Shown here piece by piece: positions 38,145 to 48,186 of a stretch of DNA of 64,000 nt. Position numbers and translations under genes: made by a program. The notes under the pieces are model-generated. The model searched no databases and had not been told where the DNA came from. It was given only the letters and a program-made list of their open reading frames with translations. The stretch is from Henckelia pumila (lineage: Eukaryota; Streptophyta; Magnoliopsida; Lamiales; Gesneriaceae): positions 90,786,151 to 90,850,150 of the forward strand of contig NC_133120.1 in NCBI RefSeq assembly GCF_033568475.1, written 5' to 3'. Each line of letters starts with the position of its first letter. Within the stretch, counting starts at the first letter, position 1.

Positions 38145-38545
38145 CTGATGGTAATGATGCAACTCAAATATTTTAGTGGTAATTGTGCAACTCAAATATG
38201 GTAATAATGCAATTCAAATATTTTAAACAGCACAGCAGTCCAAACGACATGCCGGTGGTAATGATGCAACTCAAATATTTTAGTGGTAATTGTGCAACTC
38301 AAATATTTTAGTGGTGATGGTGCAACTCAAATATGGTAATAATGCAACTCAAATATTTTAAACAGCACAGCAGTCCAAACGACATGGTTTGTCTTTTAGT
38401 GGTATTAATGATAATGGTGCAACTCAAAATTTTTAAACCGCACAACAGTTCAAACGACATGGTTTGTCTTTTAGTGATAATAGTGCAACTCAAATATTTT
38501 AAACGTCATGCATGGTTCATCTTTTAGTTATAATGGAGCAACACA
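38145..38545. repeat. Compound minisatellite (GCAACTCAAATATTTTA units)
   Basis: About nine units built on GGTAATGATGCAACTCAAATA and longer composite units ending CAGCAGTCCAAACGACATG. One composite of roughly 100 bp is repeated nearly exactly at about 38,200 and 38,340. The array is degenerate at its right end. Confidence 0.8.
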
Positions 38546-38645
38546 AATCTTTTAAACTACTAGTGATAATGTTGTGAAAGCTTATCATTTGAGTGAAACA
38601 CTGCTCATTCAGTGGGATTTCAGATGCTAATTTCGTTTTGGGTTA

Positions 38646-38821
38646 TGCTATATACACACGGAGGGTTACACATTAGATTACATATTGCACTTGAAATTAC
38701 ATGATTATCCTACATGCATTTTTGAAAGATTTTTCCAAATAAAATGCAGGGATAATCATGTAATTTTAAGTGTAATATTGTGTAACTCAACGTGTAAATT
38801 AACCTCCGTATACATGTAGCA
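38646..38821. mobile_element. TTA-flanked MITE (PIF/Harbinger Tourist-like), best copy
   Basis: The ends TGCTATATACACACGGAGG and CCTCCGTATACATGTAGCA are inverted repeats. The inner arms TTGCACTTGAAATTACATGA / TCATGTAATTTTAAGTGTAA extend the hairpin. A TTA lies directly on both sides (38,643-38,645 and 38,822-38,824) and is the target duplication. At 176 bp there is no coding capacity. Confidence 0.8.
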
Positions 38822-38879
38822 TTATCCTTTCATTTTTCATCTATTACTATTAGAGAATTTTGATTTACTTATGAAAAAT

Positions 38880-39052
38880 ACTACATGTACATGTAGACGT
38901 AGTGTTACTCATTAGGTTACACGTATGTTTTGAGATTACAAAATTATCCATGCACTTTATTTGAAAAAAAATTCAAAAATCCATGTAGGATACTGTATCA
39001 TTTTAAGTACAATGTGCGATTCAAGGCGTAACCCTCCGTGTACATGTATTGT
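38880..39052. mobile_element. TTA-type MITE, second copy next to the first
   Basis: It shares GTGTTAC...GGTTACACG...TTTGAGATTACAAAATTATCC and the right arm CCTCCGTGTACATGTA with the other family members. The ends are mutated. Confidence 0.65.
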
Positions 39053-39389
39053 CCTAAAAAGTGTCATTAACCTGTTTGAGAAAATATGCAAAAGAAGACT
39101 TTTTTTTAATAGCTGAAGATATCATTGTATCAACTTTCATGTCCTATCTTTATGTGATCTCTTTACCAATTGAATATTTCATTTTTGTTGTGAGGTAAAA
39201 TTACAAAACAAAAATTACATTCAATTATCCAATGCAATACATCACGAAAATATTTTTTTAGTGTGAAAAACAAGTAAATCGATCTAGAATTTAGATTACA
39301 AGAATAAAAATAGTGTCACTTATAAAAATTAAGCTTTCAAGATATAATGAGACCTTTAAATCTTTAAAATTAAGTTTCCGAAATATGCA

Positions 39390-39911
39390 TAGGGATGGTA
39401 TACCGTTCCGTACTGTACCGAAAATCGAATACCGTATACCATATGTCCGTATCGAAAATTACGGTATAAAAAATATATACCGATATCGTACCGAAACTCT
39501 AGGCATATCGAAAGTTGGTATACCGAAATTTTTGGTATATATAAATAGCATACCGATCATACCAAAATTTTACGGTATACCGAAATTTCGGTAGGTATCA
39601 GTATATACCGTTTTATACCGAGAAAAAAACCTTATATTTTTTAAAATTTATATATTTATTGTTTATAAATATTATATATTTTTAATTTTTTAAATATTTT
39701 TCGGTATTTCGGTATACCGTTATATAACGAAATTTTCAAATTTCATACTGTTACCGTACCGAAAAATTCAATATTGTTATCATACCGTACCAAAATCTTT
39801 GGTATACCAAAAATTCGGTAAATTCGATATTTTTTCGGTACGATAACTTCGATATACCGAAAATTCGGTATTTTTTACCACACCTGGTTACAGATTCGGT
39901 CAAGAGGAAGA
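39390..39911. mobile_element. hAT-like insertion with internal TATACCG/CGGTATA repeats
   Basis: Block A has one CCGAAATATGCATGACCG. Block B has CCGAAATATGCAT, then the insertion, then AAATATGCATGACCG, so AAATATGCAT (at least the 8-bp ATATGCAT) is duplicated. The element starts AGGGATGGTATACCG, and near its right end ACCACACCTGG is the rough inverse (CCAGGTGTGGT). The interior is filled with short CGGTATACCGAAATTTCGG-type palindromes. Confidence 0.7.
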
Positions 39912-40154
39912 CTTAAATATGCATGACCGGAAGGGGGCAATCTCCGGCCCAATGTTCTTCAGGCTAGAACTGAGGCCCAACCCATATGGCCTGTCTCAAG
40001 CCCATGACACTTTGATTGGTCTTTTACAAAATTACTGTACATGTATTAAGTTTAAGACGCTAATTTCGTTTTCCAACCATTACTATTAGAAAATTTTGAT
40101 CAAATTGATTTTGAAATAGTATCTTTAACTCTTGAGTCTTATAACGCATTTACT

Positions 40155-40335
40155 TATGGAAAATGTTACATAAACACATAGTGTTATTAATTGAGTTGCA
40201 TGTTTGTTTTGAGATCACAAAATTATGCATACATTTTATTTGCAAAAAAAATTCCAAAATGCATATAGGGTATTGTGTAATTTTAAATACAATGTGTAAT
40301 CCAAAGTACAACTTTTCGTGTACACGTAGCAGAAA
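40155..40335. mobile_element. TTA-type MITE, third nearby copy
   Basis: It has the family arms TTTTGAGATCACAAAATTATG and TGTGTAATTTTAAATACAAT, and ends near GTGTACACGTAGCA. It is diverged. Confidence 0.6.
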
Positions 40336-41168
40336 AACCTTTTATTTATTGTCCAAAAAAGTGCTCTTAACCTGTTTGAGAAAATATGCACGAGAAGACT
40401 TTTTTTTAATAGCTAGCAGATATATTTGTATCAACTTTCATGTCCTATCTTTATGCGATCCCTTTACCAATTGAATATATCATTTTTTTTTTATAGAATC
40501 CCAGAATTAAATTGATGCAATAATTCTGCAGTTGAACCAGAAAATAGCGTTGAGAATAACTTATCCATTACCGAAGCAACGAAAGATCCTCTGCTGATAG
40601 TGTACCATATTATAAGATGAAAGATTGAGCTGATGAAAAAACTTTATTCATTGATAAATAAAATGGCAAAATATGAATACAAAGATAGTTTTTAGTCACT
40701 GTTAACTATATATATTGATATACTTAATTTGGAATAGTAACATCTAAATAAAATATAAGTGTTATCATCAGTATGTATATATATAAATATTCATGATATA
40801 ATTGATGTTGTCAGTGTTCAAGGTGTTATACTTAAATTTTAGAATATGCTTACTACACTGGGAGTTAATATTTAATTTTTTTTTTTGGTTGATAATCTGT
40901 CTTTTTATATTGGTGTAGTTTATATACATGTTTTCAATGAATCTATTATTAAAAATTTTAGTATATATCAATGTGTCTTTGAAGTTTATGTGATTATGTA
41001 CCATATATATATTGAAAATATTGTAGATATGTTTTTATCGTTAGTTTAATTTATGATATAATTCTGACAATTTTTTTTGTAGAATGTTATGTTATCATGA
41101 TATATCATTTCATTTATTGAAAAAAAAATGAATCATAAATAAACATAACAGTTTGTTTAAAATACAAA

Positions 41169-41931
41169 TGTAGCGTCCCACTGTATCAAGACGAGTCTTT
41201 TCAGCGTGTTTATGTCCCCACTCACACGCACCATGAAAAACTTTCCAGGGGACACTCATCCTAAAATTGCTCCAAGTCGAGCACACGCTTAACTTTTGAG
41301 TTCTTATGTGATGAGCTCCCGAAAAGAAGACCCACATTCTTAATATGAGTTATACATATCAAATCTTTTGTACATCTCATTCCGGTGAGAGATCGGTTCA
41401 TTCATGTCACACGTCGCCCATTCTTTTTGGTTGGGTTTCCATCTTTCAGGTATTAACCACACATATTGCGGACCATGTACCGCCCTAGGACGTTTTGGCT
41501 CTGGGTGTCACATGCCCACCTGCTTCCGCCTGGTTCATCCCCGAACCACACCGTACTAGGAGAGGTCAAGCTCTGATATAATTTGTAACGTCCCACTGTA
41601 TCAAAACGAGTCTTTTCAGCGTGCTTATGTTCTCACTCACATGCATCATGGGAAACTTCTCAGGGGTCACTCATCCTATAATTACTCCAAGTAAAGCACA
41701 CTTAACTTTGGAGTTCTTATGTGATTGACGAGCTCCAGAAAAGAAGATGCACCTTCTTAATATGAGTTGTACATATCTAATCTTTTGTACCTCTCATTCC
41801 GGTGTGAGATCGGTTCATTCATGTCATCCGTCGCCCATTCTTTTTGGTGGGGTTTCCATCTTCAGGTATTAACCACTCATATTGCGGAGTCGCGGACCAT
41901 GCCCTAGGACATTTTGGCTCCGGGTGTCACA
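41169..41931 (-). mobile_element. Cassandra-type TRIM retrotransposon, complete
   Basis: Two LTRs, 41169-41512 and 41584-41931, flank a 71-bp interior. On the minus strand the LTR starts TGTGACACCC and ends ACGTTACA / ACGCTACA. TATCAGAGCTTGACC beside the right LTR is an initiator-tRNA-Met-type primer binding site, and a purine tract (GGCGGAAGCAGGTGGGCA) lies beside the left LTR. ACAAA flanks both ends (41164-41168 and 41932-41936). Block A at about 24,770 retains the empty site. There is no coding capacity. The LTRs contain 5S-rRNA-like sequence, the hallmark of Cassandra. Confidence 0.9.
41665..41717 (-). other. 5S-rRNA-like internal promoter region in the right Cassandra LTR
   Basis: Minus-strand AGAACTCCAAAGTTAAGTGTG...GGATGAGTGACC matches the conserved plant 5S segment AGAACTCCGCAGTTAAGCGTG...GGATGGGTGACC, which includes the pol III internal control region. 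The left LTR has a more diverged copy at 41249-41305. It is a retroelement component, not a functional 5S gene. Confidence 0.85.
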
Positions 41932-42383
41932 ACAAATTTATCTTTATTACTCACAGGCCAAACATAAATTTTATTTTTGTTCGATGATGTTGGATTAAAT
42001 TTTTATTCATGTAGTATGATGTTGCCTTAGATTTTCAATTTTGAAAATAAACTACTAAAAAATATTTTATTTTATTGTATTCAATAAAATCAAATATGTT
42101 GAAAAAAAATGTCTCATGCACGTGAAATATATGATATTCACGTTTTGTCATTTATGTCACATACGTAACACATGCGTCACATGAACTATAGTATCATATA
42201 AAGGAGGAAACTAATATATTTAAAAAAAAAATGTTTTCGTTGTGCAGTATAATTAGGGGTGCCAAACAAGATGAGTTCAAGTAGGGTTGACGTGAGGTAT
42301 CATTAAAAATTTGCCCAATCCGAACCGACTCGATTTGATTTTTTATTATTTTAACAAAATAATTATATAAAAATTCAAAACAC

Positions 42384-42451
<68 letters not shown>

Positions 42452-42452
42452 T
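42384..42452. repeat. AAT/ATA trinucleotide microsatellite
   Basis: About twenty uninterrupted units. It lies at the point where block B loses the right half of the hAT-like element present in block A. Confidence 0.9.
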
Positions 42453-42930
42453 TAAAACATATAATAAAAAAAACCTCTTTTATATATTATTTAAATTTAT
42501 AGGTTATATGCACAAAATTTATAATATATTTATTACACAAATAAATGAAAGTACCAAACTCTACCATATAGCCAAAATAAAGTTTCATTGACAACGATTA
42601 AAATTAAAAAATGTAAAGTTTTAGTTTTAAAAAATAGGAATGACATGCAAAACACATTTTATTAGGTGTTTCAATTCGCCGAATCCGAACCAACCATAAA
42701 ATTATAAACCCGAACAAAACCAACCAAATGATTTTTACTATTTTTTTTTAACAAAATAATTAAATAAAAATTCAAACCATATAATAATATTTTAATTGAA
42801 CACATGATAACAAAACCTAGTCCAAAACTGCATGTGTATGTATCCAATATAATTGTTTGTGATTTTAGATAAAAATAAATAAATTTAACTCCAAAAAACA
42901 ATTATCTAAAAGGCCACAACCATACACTAA

Positions 42931-44460
42931 TTATAATTAATAGTCATCTATATTAAAGACGCGGTAGAGATATTTGTATGTAATATAATATAATATAACA
43001 TAACCTAATATAATATTATAATAAATAAAAAATATTTTTTTCATTCATTAACTTTTTGTTTTTTTTTTTGTCTAATAACTTTTCAGAGTTTGATTTCAGT
43101 ATAATAATTTTTAGTTTTTAATTATTTGGTCCAACTTGGCGCTGATGTGACACCGAAAAATTCTGATGTAACATTGGAAAATGATGATGTGATATTAGAG
43201 AATAATGATAGTCAAGCTGTCACATCAACAATTAGACCAAAATAACCGAAATTAAAATTTAGTGTACTAAAATCAAAATTTAAAAATTTATGGACCAAAA
43301 AAAAAGATAATTATGGACCAAAACTGAAAAATAGACAAGTTATTAATAGGACGAAAAAAATCATTTTTTCTATAATAAATATTCTAATTTTTCATAGGTC
43401 AAAATTTTTAACTGGTTCAGTTATGCTTTAATTCAACGTTTAAAATAATAATACGTCCATGTGATAAATAAAATTTACATGATATAATATAAGATAGAGA
43501 AAAACAGGAATTTTTTGTTTCCGGAATGACAGACAATGAGACAATACCAAAATACTCTCAAATATGGTGAAAATGACATACGTATACGGTATACCTCGAC
43601 AGCACATTGAGCAAACGGGGATTCAACTCCAAATTACGAATGAAGATAAATTGAAACGGGAAACAAAAAAATGTTGGAATTTTTAGGCTTAATGAATCGA
43701 AAATAAACAAACAGAACTCTTGAGATTTTAATTATATATGAATCGAAATTAAGCAAATGTCATCTTATAAGTGTCATATCCCGTTAATACCATGTGTGAG
43801 GTAAATTCGTTTTAAGGACAAAGAGTTATCTCTTGCATCGACTTCGAGTTTGCTAACGTAATTTTTGAGTTATCTTCAGGTTGCAGATCCCGTCAAGATG
43901 TTTATGAGAAGTCTCATATCAATAATCTTAAGACGAATTATATTTGTTTTTGAATTGAAATTTGAAGACACGCAGACTACGAACATGAACGACGTCAAAT
44001 CATGCAGTCTCACGAGTACGACGACTTATGAATTTATGAATATCGAATACCAAGTTTTGAAATTTTAAATGTCTGTTTCTGTTATAGTACTTAAATTTGA
44101 TGCTCTTCGAATTCATCTATTTCTATTATAAAAGTATGAACAGCAGACAAAGTTTTTCCATTTGTATCTACTACATTGCCCAAAAATATATGAATGACTT
44201 GTATTAATTGCATGAGCATGAGTTGAAAAATGGTGTAAAATTTATGGTCAAATTTGGGATATTGAATTTGTAGAAATCATTATGTTACTTCTTCATTAAA
44301 TTAGTGCATTTATTTATTTTTTTTACCCATTGAAAGCCCGCTTCTTTGTCATTTTCCACACCATCATTCTCGACAGTAGTACACTGTTAGTGCGCTGCAC
44401 ATTTTGCTTTTTTTTTTTTTTTTTTTTTTATGTACGGGAAATCTTATCCAAAGTTTGTTA
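42931..44460. other. Intergenic DNA of block B
   Basis: It contains a diverged long inverted-repeat element (next entry), a poly-T tract at about 44,410-44,430 and AT-rich filler. A 67-residue open frame at about 43,865 has no recognisable family and is not called. Confidence 0.45.
43062..43352. mobile_element. Diverged long-inverted-repeat element
   Basis: GTCTAATAACTTTTCAG on the left is roughly answered by CTGAAAAATAGACAAGTTATTA on the right. The centre has GGCGCTGATGTGACACC / GCTGTCACATCAAC. The same architecture and the words 'GGCGCTGA-GTG' occur in the better-preserved element at 47,282-47,588. Confidence 0.5.
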
Positions 44461-44700
44461 GCTTCAACTGGTTTATTGATAAGTTATATTTGATCCGCTC
44501 TTGTTTGTGCTTTGGTCTGCTTATATATTGATCTAATCTCCAATTGGTCTGCTCATTAATTGATTTGCTTGTGCTTTGGTATTCTCTCCAATTAACCTGT
44601 TTGTGCTTTGATCTGCTAATTGATTGATCTGATCTCTAATTGGTCTGCTTACCAATTGATCTGCTTGTGCTTTGACCTGCTCTCTGATTGATATGATCTC
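44460..44700. repeat. Degenerate minisatellite (TTGTGCTTTGATCTGCT units)
   Basis: Units combining TTGTGCTTTGRTCTGCT, ATTGATCTGATCTC and CAATTGGTCTGCT repeat about five times. The right part is repeated at about 51,835-51,940 downstream of TPS2. Confidence 0.7.
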
Positions 44701-44703
44701 TTA

Positions 44704-45528
44704 GGCTGCGTTTGATAAGTGAGATGAGATTAATAATGTATACGGGCTTTGATTGATAATGTCGAGATATGTAAAAGTTGTGATAATTTTAGTATTCGTT
44801 TGGTAAATTTTTATGATGACGATAAAAGTGTTTTTATTTTTTGAAATTATGTTTGTACGTATCCCTACAAAAAGGCTTCCAACCAACCCACTTGCCCAAC
44901 AAGAAATCATTCCCAATGCCCTGTAAATAGCTAAGTTCGTGCTTGTGTTCACCAAAGACCCTCACGCCGTTGTCCTACAAATTCTCTCATCTCGGTCCGG
45001 CAAAATCCTTCTCCGTCCAAGCCTTGTTCCTAGATCTCCGTCCAAGCCTTGATAAAAAATGTTTCAGAAAAAAAATTCCAAAACAGGAAATGACGAGGAT
45101 GCAATCGACGAGAGAAACGATCCATGCTAGGCTACATCACACCCTACTCCACATGCAGAGATCAAGAAATCTCCATTCAAACCACAACTTCGTTCAGTAG
45201 AAATTTGAAGATGCTTGCAGTAACAAGAAAACTTGTCGTGACTTAGGTGACCAAGAAGTGCATAAGAAATAAAAAATTGAAAATTGAAAACGCGCTTGAT
45301 TTCATGCGATCAATGGGTTAGAAAGGAAAAGGGAAGGAGAATAGATATATTAGGGAGAAGGGTAGAAAGGTCAATTATCCTTTAATCTTGGTTACTGTAC
45401 CAAATTGGATCACAATACCAGGGCACCAGTGCGGATTGTAGTCTCCCATTTTGTGTCTCAATACCAAACTAAAGATTATGGCAGATTAATAATTAATCTA
45501 TATTTTATCTCGCCTACCAAACTAGGCC
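44704..45528. mobile_element. PIF/Harbinger-like nonautonomous element, intact copy
   Basis: The ends GGCTGCGTTTGATAAGTGAG and CTCGCCTACCAAACTAGGCC are inverted repeats, and TTA is duplicated on both sides (44,701-44,703; 45,529-45,531). At 825 bp it is long for a MITE. The middle (about 44,940-45,240) is less AT-rich than the ends and holds an 85-codon open frame on the plus strand with no recognised family. It could be a captured fragment, but nothing shows that it is expressed. Confidence 0.75.
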
Positions 45529-45531
45529 TTA

Positions 45532-47034
45532 GTTGAGTTTAGTTGATGTCCGAGATAGTTTGTCAAACACCAAAACTTAAATACTTATATTCCTAACAAT
45601 ATTGATTAATTTTAAAGATATCATATTTATTTAAAATATATCATGATAAATAATTGTTAACTCAATTATACAACGATGACAAATATTGCAAATAACGGGT
45701 TTCGATATTGTTCTGTTGAGAATTCGAAAAATGGTTCAACATTAAATTTTTAGATAATAAAAAAATAAATCTCATATAATTAAAAACAATATCACACATT
45801 GTCTCGATTTACATGATTCTAATGACCTAAAATTTCTCCACTTGATCGATTTGTAAGAATTTGTTAGTTTATATTTTTTTCTTCGTACTTGAATTTACAT
45901 ATAAATATAAATATTTATTTTATTATATTATTATCAGTATTAATTAATATATTTTAGTCGTGTACATGATTTATTTATTGAGTGTATTTTATTAATATAT
46001 AATTTTTATATAATTTTTTTTTTAAAAAACGGATAATTATACCATTTTATTATATATTTTAAAAATATATTATATTTGAATATATAATATATTAATGAGT
46101 AGAATATAAATATATTATAAAAAATAGTAAGATACTTATTTCTTATAATTTTTAAATTAAAATAAATTTATTTTTACACTTTTAATCATAAAAATTACTT
46201 TTAAAATAAAATGTACATTTAGTTGAATTTACTAAAAATAATTGGAATAAAAATTAATTTTATTAAAGGATAAAATCAATTTTTTAGTTGGATCATATAT
46301 TAAATAAGTTATTTTCAATAATTTATGTACGATGTCAATTTGAAATTTTATCAATAATTCATGTACTAAAATAAATTTTAAATGTTGTCCATCATTTGTC
46401 TTCCATACTTACATTTTAAAAACATTTAGAAACGCCTCTTAGTTTCTCATTAAAAACATTTTTAATATTTTATAAATGAAAAAAAAACTTAACATATGTA
46501 TTTGGACAATATTTTAATAAAATAATTTTCAAAAATATTAATTTTTTTTTCACTTATAAAATATTAAAAATGTTCTAAACGAACCTAAAACTTAAAACGT
46601 TCTAAACGAAACTAAAATTTAAAAAATGAATAAAGTTGACGAGAGGAGGATGTAAGTATTAATGATCCCTTTTGACTTTATCCCTACCCTGACATAAGTT
46701 CATTACCCTCTTTCTTTTGTATAGCCACCCGTGCACGTACGTAACATATGATTTTTTTCCCGCAACACAACCTAACGAGGATTCAACTCAAGTTATGTTT
46801 GAAGATAATTAAACTGAATAGGGAAACCAAAAACTATAGATATTAAATATTTCAATTCTTTTTGTAATAATTGGGTCTCGAACTCGAGACAAATATTTCA
46901 ATTCTAGAAATATAATTATTTAAACTATTAATAAAGGGACAGAAGTGAATAATAATTTAATTTGGTAAACAAATTTAATATACTAATAATGCACTTAGTT
47001 ATTTAGTTTTATTTCCCTCCATACTTTGACTTAG

Positions 47035-47066
<32 letters not shown>

Positions 47067-48186
47067 TTATTTTACAGCTTAATTACAAAAATTTATAAAA
47101 CAAAAACAAATAGGAACAAAATAACGATATGCAAGCACGTAATACGGGTTCTGGGACGCTAGAATAATAATAGTTTACATGTGAGTAATATATGTTTCGT
47201 GAGGTTTTGGAATTGATAAAAGTTTATTTACGAAAATTATGTAAACTCTCTGTATATAAGACCCTTCGATATTATTATGGAAAAATTGCTCTTTTGGTCT
47301 TGTATGTTTGTCACTTTGCGATTTCAGTCCTTTATATTTTCAGATTTCAGTTTTAGTCCGCTATCTTTATTTTTTTGGCAATTTTAGTCATTTTTCCGAA
47401 GTGGCGCTGACGTGGCACCAATTCAGTGTTGATGTGGAGCTGACGTGTACAATGCCACGTAAGCATTTTCGAATAAAAATGACAAAAATTGGCAAAAATC
47501 AGAACATGTAGGACTAAAACTAAAATATGAAAACATAGAGGACCAAAATCGTAAAATGACAAACATACAAGACCAAATTTGCAATTTTACCATATTATCA
47601 TTCAACGATCGGATACTAGTCTTGAAACCTCAAGATGATATTATATATGTCTGTTAAGTATAGGGAAACATATATTCTTATTTGGTTGTTTATATTATTA
47701 ATTTCCATTTTTTGTCCGTTATTTTTTGATTTTTTTTGAAATTTTAACTAGTCATTTTTCCATATTACGCAATAATGACGTAGAGAGATATAATTTTACG
47801 TCATCGGAAAAAGAACAAATATAAAAAATGAAAGATATATATTTAACTCTAAAACTAAAAATTTTTCAATTTACTCAAAATTCCATTTTTTTTTTATCTA
47901 TTGTTTGCATAAATCAGTATACGAAAGTTGAAAAAACCTCTATAAAATATATATGTGTAACACATGACCTAAATGCATGACAAGCCTAAAATGTAGATTG
48001 ATAAAACATGTAAAATTTAATCGTTTAATATATCTTGGACCATGATAAAAATAATACACAAGAAGTCAAGCTGCTAGAACTTGTTAGCCCATAAATTGGT
48101 GCTGGTTTCTTTGATAATTTGCTACAATCAAAACATAAATAACACATACTTCTTTTCGAAAAGAAAACATACATAAATAGTATACA
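45532..48186 (+). promoter_or_regulatory. TPS2 upstream region
   Basis: Matches 31,440-33,466 upstream of TPS1, but with a single copy of the 410-bp unit (46,360-46,745) and an extra inverted-repeat element at 47,282-47,588. The core 430 bp (from about 47,750) is conserved. At the TATA position the sequence is CCCATAAATTGG (48,088-48,099), against CCTATAAATTGG in TPS1. A (TA)n run lies at about 47,037-47,063. Confidence 0.6.
47282..47588. mobile_element. Long-inverted-repeat (foldback, Mutator-like) element upstream of TPS2
   Basis: The left arm AAAATTGCTCTTTTGGTCTT...GTTTGTCA is answered by TGACAAAC...AAGACCAAATTTGCAATTTT. Complementarity continues inward for about 130 bp per arm to GGCGCTGACGTGGCACC / GTGGAGCTGACGTG and CCACGTAAGC. 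It is non-coding and absent from the TPS1 upstream region. The class is inferred from its long arms. Confidence 0.75.

Larger units (their letters stand above)
37860..39190. repeat. Third partial copy of the duplicated left-block sequence
   Basis: 37,860-38,110 matches 23,160-23,420 (GCCCACGACACTTTAATTGG versus GCCCATGACACTTTGATTGG). 38,577-38,640 matches 23,815-23,880 (GAGTGAAACACTGCT). 39,060-39,180 matches 40,355-40,490 (CCTGTTTGAGAAAATATGCA). The left side of block B is therefore itself tandemly repeated. A minisatellite and two MITEs are embedded. Confidence 0.75.
39190..42930. repeat. Duplicated block B, left part (paralogue of 22,925-26,450)
   Basis: Collinear with block A apart from insertions at 39,390-39,911 and 41,169-41,931 and a deletion of about 700 bp relative to A (25,350-26,058) at the AAT microsatellite. 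No gene was recognised. Confidence 0.85.

Noticed and set aside
41249-41717. 5S ribosomal RNA gene
   Set aside because: The similarity covers only the internal-control part, is diverged, and lies symmetrically in both LTRs of a TRIM with target duplications. This is the Cassandra pattern and not a 5S locus.
44943-45200. 85-residue open frame inside the PIF-like element
   Set aside because: The copy at about 52,185 has indels that break the frame, and no family was recognised.
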